Source: Paenibacillus hexagrammi
GTDB lineage: Bacteria; Bacillota; Bacilli; Paenibacillales; NBRC-103111
Assembly: GCF_021513275.1 (NCBI RefSeq)
Contig: NZ_CP090978.1
Span: forward strand, 2,480,001-2,544,000
Length of the DNA: 64,000 nt
Direction of reading: 5' to 3'
Below are positions 6,579 through 15,967 of this stretch, one piece after another. Every line of letters starts with the position of its first letter. Position 1 is the stretch's first letter. The position numbers and the translations under genes are program-made. The notes under the pieces were generated by a model. The model did no database searches and had not been told where the DNA came from. It worked only from the letters and a program-made list of their open reading frames with translations.

Positions 6579-9287
6579 TCATACAGAAGCCCCCAACGCA
6601 GTAAGCGTACTTTCGAACGTGTATCGGCCAGAGCCGAGTTGGTAGCTGCTCTCTCCTGTTCTTTGATCCGGCAAAGGGACACAGCCTTCAAGGGTGATGT
6701 CACCATAGACATCTGTGGATTTTACGCCGTCAATAGCGAGCACACGCCCCGGAACATAGACGATTGCCGACGTATTCGCCGGAATCGTCACCTCTAGTCG
6801 AAACGTTGCCTGGCCGGATAATGACCATGACACTTCTACACGTCCGTATAAGGAGTCGTAGGATGCTTGAACGCTATTTAGACGCCCGCCCGCTCGGGGC
6901 CGGATGATTGTGTTCTTGAAGCCAGGCGCAACGGGATCCGCCTCAATACCGGCCATAAACCGGAACATCCATTCACCGACGGAGCCTAACGAGTAGTGGT
7001 TAAACGAATTCATAGAGGGCGTTTGGAACCCTTTATGTTCGGTCCATCCGTCCCAACGCTCCCAAATTGTAGTTGCCCCATGCTTGATCGAATACATCCA
7101 GGAAGGAAATTCTTCTTGTGTAAGCAGGGAATAGGCGACTTCCAATTGATCATGATCGGATAGAGCCGGCAGCAAATACCCTACACCAAGAAAACCTGTC
7201 GATAACCGTGTCCTCCTCAGGCGGATATCCGCCGTTACATGTTGGACAGCCTGTTTCTTCTGCTCATCACTCAGCAAACCGAACTGCAGGGCAAGCACAT
7301 AGACCGTCTGTGTGCCTCCATGGATGTGTCCGTCCCCGTCTACAAACGCATTTCGAAACGCTTGAGCAATTGATGTAAACAGCATTTCAAAGCGGTTTTG
7401 ATCCTTTTCGCGTCCTAGAATCCCGGCAATCTGGGCTAACAACTTCGTGCTATAGGCAAAGTATGCGGTAGCCAGCACTTCTTTCGGCGTATCCGCATCG
7501 ATTGACAGCCAGTCGCCATAGTTAGCATAGTCCGGACGAACATAACCGTCGCTGTTGTCCTGAAGGTACTCCACCCAACGCACCATCGAATCATAATGGG
7601 TTTCTAGGATACGGGTATCACCGTACATCAAGTACAATGTCCATGGAATGATGACGCCCGCATCCCCCCAACCGGCGTTATCGGGAGCGAACCAATTCAA
7701 CTCCGTGTTCCACATTTTGTGACGGATCCAACCCGCATCTGGGGCCACGTCTGTGAACGCCCCTGACGGCAGCTGACTGTCCGCCACATCCTGCATATAT
7801 TTCGTAAAAAATCGCGATACGTCCATATTATAAGCGGCCGTCCGGGCAAAAATTTGCGCATCGCCGGTCCAACCAAGCCGCTCGTCTCGCTGCGGGCAGT
7901 CTGTCGGTACGGAGAGGAAATTGCCTCGCTGCCCCCACGTTATGTTAGCATACAGCTGGTTCACCATCGTATCGTTCGTTTCCAGCCTTCCTGTCTCCCG
8001 CATGTCGGAATGGATTACTTTGCCCAAAATGGATTCCAAATCCGCTTCTCCCGGATAACCGATCAGTTCCACATAACGGAAGCCGTGGAAAGTGAAATGC
8101 GGCTCGTACCTCTCTTCCCCGGCGCCCTTCAGCGTATAATGATTCTGCTGCACGGCTTCCCGCAGATTGTCCAGATACAGGCTGCCGTCAGGATTGAGCA
8201 TTTCGGCATGGCTGACCGTCACTTTGGTGCCTCTGGGTCCTTGGACCTTCAATTCCGTCCACCCTACCATGTTCTGTCCCATATCATAAATGAAACTGCC
8301 CGACTCCGTGCGGCGAATCGATACGGGCTTGCGCGTTTGCACGATGCGGACAGGGGGCTCCAGTGTGGCAACGAGCATACCGTTATATCCCGCTCGAACA
8401 TCCGGCGTCTCCCACGCTTCGTCTTCCGTGTATCCAGGCTGATCCCAGCCGGCCCGCTCCAACATGGCGTCGTACGCTTCTCCCTTAATTAAATCGGAAT
8501 AAAGAATCGGTCCTTTCGATGTCTTCCATGACGAATCCGTAATCACAAGCTCATTCGTGCCATCTTCATATTCGATATGAGCCTGCAGCAGCATAAAAGG
8601 TCGTTCCCCATACACACGGCTGCCGAGAAAGCCTACCGTCCCCGAATACCAGCCATCTCCCAGAATGACACCGATCACGTTTTCGCCGGATTTCAATTTG
8701 TCAGAAATATCATACGCCTGCACCTGAACGCGCCTATCGTAATCGGTCCATCCCGGAGCAAATAGGGCTCCGACTCTTTGTCCGTTAAGACGGAGATCGT
8801 ACAAGCCGAGTGCCGTAGAATAAACATATGCGCGTCTCACAGCTTTTGTAATTTGAAAGCTTTTGCGAAAGTACGGTGAAGGCTGCATCTCAACATCAGT
8901 TTCCGCTTTTCGCCCAATCCAGCGCGCCTTCCAATCTCCCCTGGACAGTAAGCCCATGGTCCAGAAAGCGGTCTCACTCCATTCCGATACCTGCCCTTCG
9001 TCATCCCAGACGCGAACCTTCCAATAACAAGATTGGCACGATTGAAGCTGCGCGCCTGCATAGATAATATGGACCGATTCATTGGACGCTACTTTCCCGC
9101 TGTCCCATAGATTGGCTTTTCCCTGTTCGAGAAGCTCCAATGTCGTTGCGACCAACACTTGATAAGCGGACTGGACAACCGACCGTCTATTCGATTGCAG
9201 TCTCCAGAACAAGCGCGGCCGTCTAACATCAATCCCCAACGGGTTATTCGTATATTCCGTTAAACAACCAGCAACAATTAGGCTCAC
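6579..9287 (-). CDS. Alpha-L-rhamnosidase, GH78
   Basis: A 902-residue GH78 enzyme without a convincing signal peptide, so it is probably cytoplasmic and acts on imported oligosaccharides. It removes terminal alpha-L-rhamnose by an inverting mechanism. In order there are an N-terminal fibronectin-like domain (LFWRLQSNRRSVVQSAYQVL), two beta-sandwich modules, the (alpha/alpha)6 barrel carrying DCPQRDERLGWTGD at about residues 462-475 (the acidic catalytic region of the family), WERWDGWTEHKG at about 737 and the HY of SFNHYSLGS. A C-terminal beta domain ends the protein. The GTG start at 9287 is 7 bases after GGAGG. It has its own promoter with a TATAAT box and shares an upstream element with other genes here. 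Rhamnose side groups are typical of rhamnogalacturonan. Confidence 0.93.
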   Translation of the reverse strand: MSLIVAGCLTEYTNNPLGIDVRRPRLFWRLQSNRRSVVQSAYQVLVATTLELLEQGKANLWDSGKVASNESVHIIYAGAQLQSCQSCYWKVRVWDDEGQVSEWSETAFWTMGLLSRGDWKARWIGRKAETDVEMQPSPYFRKSFQITKAVRRAYVYSTALGLYDLRLNGQRVGALFAPGWTDYDRRVQVQAYDISDKLKSGENVIGVILGDGWYSGTVGFLGSRVYGERPFMLLQAHIEYEDGTNELVITDSSWKTSKGPILYSDLIKGEAYDAMLERAGWDQPGYTEDEAWETPDVRAGYNGMLVATLEPPVRIVQTRKPVSIRRTESGSFIYDMGQNMVGWTELKVQGPRGTKVTVSHAEMLNPDGSLYLDNLREAVQQNHYTLKGAGEERYEPHFTFHGFRYVELIGYPGEADLESILGKVIHSDMRETGRLETNDTMVNQLYANITWGQRGNFLSVPTDCPQRDERLGWTGDAQIFARTAAYNMDVSRFFTKYMQDVADSQLPSGAFTDVAPDAGWIRHKMWNTELNWFAPDNAGWGDAGVIIPWTLYLMYGDTRILETHYDSMVRWVEYLQDNSDGYVRPDYANYGDWLSIDADTPKEVLATAYFAYSTKLLAQIAGILGREKDQNRFEMLFTSIAQAFRNAFVDGDGHIHGGTQTVYVLALQFGLLSDEQKKQAVQHVTADIRLRRTRLSTGFLGVGYLLPALSDHDQLEVAYSLLTQEEFPSWMYSIKHGATTIWERWDGWTEHKGFQTPSMNSFNHYSLGSVGEWMFRFMAGIEADPVAPGFKNTIIRPRAGGRLNSVQASYDSLYGRVEVSWSLSGQATFRLEVTIPANTSAIVYVPGRVLAIDGVKSTDVYGDITLEGCVPLPDQRTGESSYQLGSGRYTFESTLTALGASV

Positions 9288-9325
9288 AACGATACCTCCG
9301 GCTATTAATAGTCTGACTCACTTGT

Positions 9326-9379
9326 ATTATAGAAGGAGATTTCCCTTCCGTTATGGGGGAATCGGGAACAGTTTATAGG
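9326..9379 (-). promoter_or_regulatory. Rhamnosidase promoter with CCTATAA-type direct repeat
   Basis: The -10 box TATAAT is at 9326-9331, and the expected -35 place holds only ATAACG. CCTATAAAC (9371-9379) and CCCATAACG (9349-9357) form a direct repeat 22 bases apart, the second one covering the -35 position. The same layout occurs before the genes at 32796, 41901 and 46068, as expected for an activator-dependent promoter. Confidence 0.55.
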
Positions 9380-9402
9380 GCAAAATCATTAATTTTAGGC
9401 AT

Positions 9403-9435
9403 AAAAAACAAAGCCCCCAAACTTGCAGGGCTTTG
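9403..9435 (-). terminator. Rho-independent terminator after the SLH protein gene
   Basis: CAAAGCCC pairs with GGGCTTTG and is followed by a six-T run on the minus strand. It lies 19 bases after the stop of the SLH protein gene. Confidence 0.85.
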
Positions 9436-9453
9436 TTGGCAATCTGATTCAAG

Positions 9454-11076
9454 CTAGTTGTTGTACATTCTATAAAGCAGCACAGCCGCTTCAGCTCTTG
9501 TTGCGTGATCGGTGGGATTCAGCTTACCTGCGCTGCCCTCAACGATACCGCCTTTAATTAATGCAGCAACATCGTTCACCGCATAGGCGGCAACATTCGA
9601 CTTGTCGGCAAACACTTCAAGATCGCTTGCCGTTCCCTGTCCGGCCCATAAGCCTGCTTTTCTCATTGCTCTTGAAAGCAGCACCATCATGTCCTGTCTG
9701 GAAATTTCTTGGGTAGGGTTAAATAAGCCGTCTCCTTGACCTTCCGCTAATCCAAGCTGTTTGGCGATTCCAACGGCTTCATAGTAGTAATCTGTAGGAC
9801 GGACATCCTTGAAGCTGGTTGTAACATTAGCATTAAATTGGAAAGCTCTTGTCAATAAAATCATGAAGTCAGCTCGAGTGATATTGGCATTCGGATTAAA
9901 TATAGTAGCTGAAATGCCAGAAATAACTCCCTTAGACGCCATCACTTCAATCGGCCCTTTAGCCCACTGGGCGGAATCTAGATCTGAGAAACTCTTCTTC
10001 ACAAAAGCAACAGCAAACATGCCGAAAGATGTAGTTTTAAAAGTCACTGTTCCCGTTTTAACGTCATATTTCCCGCTTGGGACCGGTTGAACATCCCTAG
10101 AATCATCCAAGTTCCATACCACAATATGTTCAGGATCCTTCAATTCCTCTGCAGAGGGTTGATAGGGAACAGTTATTTCAGCCATGGCATTCGGACTATG
10201 GACGGCGACCGTTTTCCCGTCAACCGTGACGGAGAGCTCCATAACCGGCCTATTTGCTATCCTATGGTTCACATCGTCAGACAGTTTCCCAGTGACAGCT
10301 TTAGCCATAGTTAGACCAACAACTTTAGCGCTCTTTAAGTCGACATCACTTAGCATTTGGCTAGGAATCGAAATGGATCCAAACTTTGTAACCATCGTCA
10401 ATTTCTGATTAGATGCGGCTGAGAATATGCTGGCCGGTGAATCCAGATGGTATTGTTTGGCTCCCTCCACTTCTTGAATGTCAACGATGAAATGGTTCCC
10501 TCCGGCAGCAATGGCTTGGGCCACGTCATCTTCATCAAGCTTCGCTGTAACATTTCCGTTGCTTTGATCCACTACAACGTCGGGATTCAGCTTTACTTCA
10601 GACGCGTCTGAACTTGGCGCTGAAGTAGAAGCAGGAGGAGTTGAGGGGCCGGCAGCATGTGAATCGTCAGGTTGGGAAGATTCATCATCATCCCCATGAT
10701 TATTACCATTTCCGTCACTGCTCGTTATTCTCACAGCAAAAGTTGTTCCAGCCGCTTGATCTGCAAGTTGTCCGTCGACGTTGACAAAATAAGTTCCATT
10801 GATTCTTTTCTTTAACAGGTAACTGAACTGGTAGGAACCGTTAGCCCCAGTCGAAGTTTGATCCAAATAATTCAATTGATTGTTCGGATCAATGACTTGC
10901 ACGGTTACATGAGAGCCTTGCTCCGTCCCTAACGTTCCCAGAATCGTGACTTTCCCGGTATTCACATCAAATGAGGCGCTGACGGTAAGCGGAGAAGCAA
11001 ATGCCGATGAAATCATTACGCCGAAACAAATTAGAACAGCTAGCAGCAGAGTCGTCCATCTTCGCAAGCTTATCAA
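9454..11076 (-). CDS. Secreted protein with three C-terminal S-layer-homology domains
   Basis: A 540-residue exported protein. An N-terminal signal peptide ends near SSAFA (about residue 27). A beta-sandwich module follows, then an acidic Gly/Asn/Ser/Pro linker (about 120-165), a middle domain of unknown function (about 165-360) and three SLH repeats: FSDLDSAQWAKGPIEVMASKGVI, FKDVRPTDYYYEAVGIAKQLGL and FADKSNVAAYAVNDVAALIKGG starts, each with an ITRADF- or TRAEAA-like motif. SLH triplets bind pyruvylated secondary cell-wall polymer, so it would be held on the wall. No catalytic domain is recognised. The TTG start at 11076 is 7 bases after GAGGAGG. It follows the pectinesterase-lyase gene by 87 bases and may serve as its surface partner. 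Confidence 0.82.
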   Translation of the reverse strand: MISLRRWTTLLLAVLICFGVMISSAFASPLTVSASFDVNTGKVTILGTLGTEQGSHVTVQVIDPNNQLNYLDQTSTGANGSYQFSYLLKKRINGTYFVNVDGQLADQAAGTTFAVRITSSDGNGNNHGDDDESSQPDDSHAAGPSTPPASTSAPSSDASEVKLNPDVVVDQSNGNVTAKLDEDDVAQAIAAGGNHFIVDIQEVEGAKQYHLDSPASIFSAASNQKLTMVTKFGSISIPSQMLSDVDLKSAKVVGLTMAKAVTGKLSDDVNHRIANRPVMELSVTVDGKTVAVHSPNAMAEITVPYQPSAEELKDPEHIVVWNLDDSRDVQPVPSGKYDVKTGTVTFKTTSFGMFAVAFVKKSFSDLDSAQWAKGPIEVMASKGVISGISATIFNPNANITRADFMILLTRAFQFNANVTTSFKDVRPTDYYYEAVGIAKQLGLAEGQGDGLFNPTQEISRQDMMVLLSRAMRKAGLWAGQGTASDLEVFADKSNVAAYAVNDVAALIKGGIVEGSAGKLNPTDHATRAEAAVLLYRMYNN

Positions 11077-11163
11077 GCATATTCCTCCTCGGAATAAGGA
11101 TATAAAGGAAAGGTGCAGACGTGCAGCCTCCCCCCCCCTTATAGCCCATTAAGTTGATAGATC

Positions 11164-14100
11164 TTAAGGAATCGAAACTTCGTTAGAGATTCGAGTTTGA
11201 CCTGATGTATCCTTCCAAACAAAGGCTTTTAATTTATAGCCCAAAACAATATCTGGCGCCTTCATAAAGGCCTTCATTTGCTTATCTTCACCGGCGGCGA
11301 ACGTTCCGGAGACCATAGAGTAGCGCACCATGTGATTGCTTTGGTCGAACAACCCGATGACAAGCACTCCATTCTGATGTACTTCCGAATTGTTATGAAC
11401 TGAAAGGTTCACAGCCGCATCTGTAGAACTAATCAAACCGGAAACCGCATTCCCGCTGCGGTCCGCCAGTGTCAAGTTTGTGATGGTAAACAGCTGCTCC
11501 CCCCAGTTTTTAACGTAATTCACCTGATACGTTTGTGATCCGCTGACCTGATAGTCGTCTATACTCGAAATTTCAATTTCATTTAACCCTTCCTTGAAAG
11601 ATATCGGAACTGTGAAAGAAACATTTTTCTCCTTTTTAGAGTGATCGAGAACTACCGTGCCATTGACCTTAACGGTAACATTTGCATCTCTGCTGATGCT
11701 GCCCATAATCGAATAAGCAGGTGAATGAACGACAGCCGGAATCGTAACAGAAGGGGTATAGACAACTGATGCTTTCGAGTAGGTGACCACTATCGTTTTG
11801 GTACTTGCAACAGGACCGAATAGTTCTTCGTTCGTTGCAGACACGACGATCGTATTGACGCCTTCACTTAGTGTTATTGGTTTCGAATAGCTCTCGCCTG
11901 CTTCTGTATATACAGCGTCTGCAACCGTGACTCCGTTATTAGCAATGGAGATCTTCACCCGATCAGTCACTGAGCCCGTAAGGGTATACGCAGGAGTCTC
12001 GACCGTTTCACTCACAGGATTGTCGAGCGTAAACTGCGCTGAGCCAAAGAATGTAAGATCTGTAAAGCTTGCGGCCATCAAATAATCAATATTGGATGTT
12101 GATTTCGCAGCGTCCACGGCCATCCCGACATATACGGGTTCACCATAGTCAACATCGTTCGAAGCAACAAGCGTCCAATCCAAGCCGTCTTTGGAAACAT
12201 AACCTGAAACCTTATTTCCAAGACGTTCCATTTTTATCCAAAACGGGGCTTTCAGGCTTGCGCTCCTACGTAATTGCTCTGTGTACGTACCCCCTGTTTC
12301 ACTCCGGTTAATGACTGAAATCTTCCTTCCGCTAGTGTCCACACTGAAATCATCCGTAGGATCTGTTGACAGGAACACTCCCGTTGCCTTTGAATCCGGC
12401 TCAAGGCTTTCACGCATCATAAATCCAGCCTTCACATCGTCATCGTATTCAGATTCAAATGCGACATTGGCATAGATTTCAAAATTCCCTTTAACAGGTT
12501 TATACACAAAGTGGAAAGAATCGGATTTGCCGTTCGTAGTAATTTCACCTGAGCCCTTCACTTTGTATACGTTGCCGGTTAAGTTGGCAGTACCTGGAAT
12601 GTGGACTGATCCGATATCTTCCGAAGTCCATGACGTAACGTTTTCGGGTCCGTTCACATAGGTAACAACCGCGTCCGACAAAGTCATGACACCGTTACTG
12701 TCAACAGCTTTTGCGTAGATATAGTGCTGGCCTTCTGGAGCATCTGTCCAAGTATACTCGTAAGGTGCACTCATTACCTCGGCAAGCTGTTGATCCCGAT
12801 CATAAAAAATCACCTTGGCAATCGACGCGCCGCTAGCGGCAGCCGCAGCATCCGCACGGATTTGGATCGGTTCGCTCATCGTATAGGCTTGATGCATAGT
12901 TGGTGCATGGATGACCACTGTAGGATTAAGCGATACAGGTGTATCGGCTAAAGAGTTAATGTAATCCTCCAGGTTGGTGTATCCGTTTCCGTCCATATCG
13001 CCAAAGCTTCCGTTCTGGCTGCCTGGAATCGGGTTGCCGCTAGCATCTAAACCGCTATCGGTAGGATTGAGTCCATGACCAAGCTCCCAGGAATCCGGCA
13101 TTCCGTCGCCATCACTGTCAGCAGGTGCGGGGAGCGAATATAATTCTGGCAAACCGCCGTCATTTTCAATGGTGTTCACCGTTCTGCCAGTTCCATTCTT
13201 CACTTCGTTAACAATACGAGCATCCAAAGAATCCCGTTTGGGAAGCGAAGCCCCCCCATTAAGAAGCACTTTCTCATAAGCCGTTTCAGCAGTATCGGTT
13301 GTTGTCGGTCCGCCTATGGTATCATTCGCATCCGGATAGACGAATGGCGTCGATTTCAGCGTATACGTGTCTGCCGTAATAATGCCTTTCACATTGTTGG
13401 CCGTTACTTCAGGATCACCCGCTACATAGTTTCCATTCACATAAAAGGCTCCGCCGCCTGCGTCCCCGCCTGAAGGTGAGACAATTCTGGTAAAAGCAGC
13501 ATACGTGTTGGGACCCGGTTTAAAGTAATTATTGATGATATTAATCCCGGTTGCCATTTCCCCGCCGTATATCGTATTGCCTGCCCAGTTATAAATAACG
13601 TTGTTGCGGAAGTCAATCTTCTGAGGGTAATTCGGTATATCGGTCGCCCTCGCAAAACGCGGATTCCTGTTGATATGATTCGTAATTAGATTGTGCGCAA
13701 AAGTTGCATTGGATCCTCCCCAGATCCCGCCGTAGCCATGCGGACCCTTTGTGTGGATCGAGTGATTCAAGCTGTCCGTAATGAAGCTCCATTGCAGAGT
13801 GAAATTTTTATTGTTTTCCGAGGAAAACAGCTCATCTGTACTCCAACTACCAGAAATGTGGTCGACGATCACGTTATCGCCCGTAATATTGAAAGTATCA
13901 TCCAGTTGGTTAATGCCGCCTCGGAACCGAATATACCTGACAACCATGTTTCCGCCACTGGAGCTTGAACCGTTACCGATTTTAACAGCATAACCACTAA
14001 GTGCGATGCCATCGCCTGGAGCAGTTTGCCCTGCAATCGTTAGATTGGGCTGTCCAATGGTTATGGGTTGGACCAGGTTGATTGTACCGGAAACACTGAA

Positions 14101-15945
14101 GATGATGGTCCGATTGGGCTGACTGACCGCATCACGGAACGATCCGGGGATTGGAGCAGCGCCATCAGCGTAATCCAATAAATTGCTTACCACGTAAACG
14201 GCTCCGCCTCGACCTCCTGACGCATACATGCCCCCGCCCTCGGCGCCTGGGAATGCCGGAGTGCGCTTTGCTTCAGTATAGTTAATTTTAATTATCGAAT
14301 TCTTGCTCGTGCTTGGCGTTCCTAATGGGTCGACATATCGGTACTCAACCGTATTCGTTCCTTCATCGCCAACCGTGAAAGCCTCCGTATAGTCAGTCCA
14401 AGCTCCATGATTTACACGGTACTGGACTTGCTTAGAAGCCGGAACGTCGTTATTCACTTCCATATAGACAAGCACAGGCTTCGTATAAGAGCCGGAAATC
14501 CCGTCTGGAAGCGCCGGGTCTACGATGGGTACAACCGATTGAAGCACCTTCGGATATATGATTCTAATGCTGGGATCCCAGCCGTCAAAAATATGAGGAA
14601 TGGTAAAGGTGCTGGCCTGATCGGCGGCCATGGCAAAATGACTCGGGTCTGTGTCAGTTCCCAGTTTACGGGTAGACGGACTGGCTCCCGGCCCAGTACT
14701 GTTGTACTCGGAGTAATGGTAGGTAAGATTATCCGTCATGGGACTCCAGCCATCTTGATGAATGTGGTCATCCATCCACGTGTTGATATAATGAACAGTC
14801 GGCTGGTCCTGCCATGGGCGGCCTAAATAGTGCTTTCCTCGTGTGGTACTGTCCTTCAACAAGCGCGAATTCAGAAACACAAATCCCGGTTTATCCCCTG
14901 ATGGGTTTTGTGTCGCACCTGCGGTAATATATCCGCCAGATCGTGATTCTCCATTGATACTGACGATATCACATTGATCAAATACGGCCGCAGGTGACGG
15001 TCCGTAGATAAAGTCTACCGAGCCTTTGATTTCGCAGTTGCGATAATATTGTCTTCCCGTCTTATCAAAGTAATTAACACCGGCATACAGTGTATCCTGA
15101 TAACCGACAAAACGCACATTTTCAAAGACAACCTGATCTGATATAACACGAGCAGCTAGTGCACGCCCCTTAGAAACATCCGACCTGTTCTCAATGGACA
15201 AGTTTGCTGCGTAGAAATGATCCGCTGATGCTCTTGTGCCATCCGAACGGTCCTTGGTGCCGCCGACCGTCAGCGTTGCCGTGTCTAACACAGATAATGT
15301 AGCAGTCCCGCTGCTATTAGCAGGTGTAGTTTCATTATCGTTATAAAAAATGGTCGTTTTATCTCTGCCTTCGCCAATGAATGACACGTAAGGTACGGTT
15401 ACAGAAAGCTTTTCATTGTAGGATCCCGCTTTGATGTAAATAATCTTCCGGGACGTATTATTGCTGGGGATCGATTCAAGGGCGGACTTAATACTGGAGA
15501 AGTCACCGGTACCATTTTGTGCGACCGTTATGACCATAGCGGGATTAAGGGCAACTTCCTCGCTTGCGGTACTTTCTCCGCTTGTGTTACTTGCTGAAAT
15601 AACATAATAGTAGGTAGTTCCATTTACAATGGCAGTGTCTATAAAGGATGTTGTGGTTAGACCGCTTTCTATCGTTGTATAGGGTCCTCCGCTTACGGTG
15701 CTTCTCATAACCGAGTATTGGATTGCACCGGCGGCAGCAGACCATGTAAGCTCGACACTCCCATCGTTGGCGATCCCGGACACATCCGTCGGGACTGCCG
15801 GAGCGCCGACTGCCTGCGCATAGGAAACGGCCTGCCTCTGACTAGAGATCATGCTTTCCGCAGCATGAACGGCTGCCGTGCCAGAAACCAGCATCACTTG
15901 TAGCATAAGCAACAAGCATACTCCAATATGTAGGGCCTTCTTCAT
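11164..15945 (-). CDS. Secreted pectinesterase (CE8) - pectate lyase (PL1-like) fusion
   Basis: A 1593-residue exported enzyme. It has a signal peptide (residues 1-29), a fibronectin type III module (about 52-135) and a pectinesterase domain (about 137-450) with QDTLYAG (282), SVDFIYG (308) and LGRPW (372), the conserved motifs around the catalytic Asp residues. A right-handed beta-helix lyase domain (about 560-900) starts at FPGAEGGG and contains NRNPRF, which holds the Arg of PL1-type lyases. A calcium-loop segment DSDGDGMPDSWELGHGLNP (about 942), several Ig-like domains, a concanavalin-like module and a C-terminal module shared with the next upstream gene follow. It would remove methyl esters from homogalacturonan and then cleave the chain by beta-elimination. 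AAGGAGG lies 7 bases before the ATG. Confidence 0.9.
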   Translation of the reverse strand: MKKALHIGVCLLLMLQVMLVSGTAAVHAAESMISSQRQAVSYAQAVGAPAVPTDVSGIANDGSVELTWSAAAGAIQYSVMRSTVSGGPYTTIESGLTTTSFIDTAIVNGTTYYYVISASNTSGESTASEEVALNPAMVITVAQNGTGDFSSIKSALESIPSNNTSRKIIYIKAGSYNEKLSVTVPYVSFIGEGRDKTTIFYNDNETTPANSSGTATLSVLDTATLTVGGTKDRSDGTRASADHFYAANLSIENRSDVSKGRALAARVISDQVVFENVRFVGYQDTLYAGVNYFDKTGRQYYRNCEIKGSVDFIYGPSPAAVFDQCDIVSINGESRSGGYITAGATQNPSGDKPGFVFLNSRLLKDSTTRGKHYLGRPWQDQPTVHYINTWMDDHIHQDGWSPMTDNLTYHYSEYNSTGPGASPSTRKLGTDTDPSHFAMAADQASTFTIPHIFDGWDPSIRIIYPKVLQSVVPIVDPALPDGISGSYTKPVLVYMEVNNDVPASKQVQYRVNHGAWTDYTEAFTVGDEGTNTVEYRYVDPLGTPSTSKNSIIKINYTEAKRTPAFPGAEGGGMYASGGRGGAVYVVSNLLDYADGAAPIPGSFRDAVSQPNRTIIFSVSGTINLVQPITIGQPNLTIAGQTAPGDGIALSGYAVKIGNGSSSSGGNMVVRYIRFRGGINQLDDTFNITGDNVIVDHISGSWSTDELFSSENNKNFTLQWSFITDSLNHSIHTKGPHGYGGIWGGSNATFAHNLITNHINRNPRFARATDIPNYPQKIDFRNNVIYNWAGNTIYGGEMATGINIINNYFKPGPNTYAAFTRIVSPSGGDAGGGAFYVNGNYVAGDPEVTANNVKGIITADTYTLKSTPFVYPDANDTIGGPTTTDTAETAYEKVLLNGGASLPKRDSLDARIVNEVKNGTGRTVNTIENDGGLPELYSLPAPADSDGDGMPDSWELGHGLNPTDSGLDASGNPIPGSQNGSFGDMDGNGYTNLEDYINSLADTPVSLNPTVVIHAPTMHQAYTMSEPIQIRADAAAAASGASIAKVIFYDRDQQLAEVMSAPYEYTWTDAPEGQHYIYAKAVDSNGVMTLSDAVVTYVNGPENVTSWTSEDIGSVHIPGTANLTGNVYKVKGSGEITTNGKSDSFHFVYKPVKGNFEIYANVAFESEYDDDVKAGFMMRESLEPDSKATGVFLSTDPTDDFSVDTSGRKISVINRSETGGTYTEQLRRSASLKAPFWIKMERLGNKVSGYVSKDGLDWTLVASNDVDYGEPVYVGMAVDAAKSTSNIDYLMAASFTDLTFFGSAQFTLDNPVSETVETPAYTLTGSVTDRVKISIANNGVTVADAVYTEAGESYSKPITLSEGVNTIVVSATNEELFGPVASTKTIVVTYSKASVVYTPSVTIPAVVHSPAYSIMGSISRDANVTVKVNGTVVLDHSKKEKNVSFTVPISFKEGLNEIEISSIDDYQVSGSQTYQVNYVKNWGEQLFTITNLTLADRSGNAVSGLISSTDAAVNLSVHNNSEVHQNGVLVIGLFDQSNHMVRYSMVSGTFAAGEDKQMKAFMKAPDIVLGYKLKAFVWKDTSGQTRISNEVSIP

Positions 15946-15967
15946 CGTGGAACCTCCTTTTCCGTAT

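Noticed and set aside
7854-8492. 212-codon plus-strand frame inside the rhamnosidase gene
   Set aside because: It lies wholly antisense to a strongly supported GH78 gene, and its translation shows no domain.
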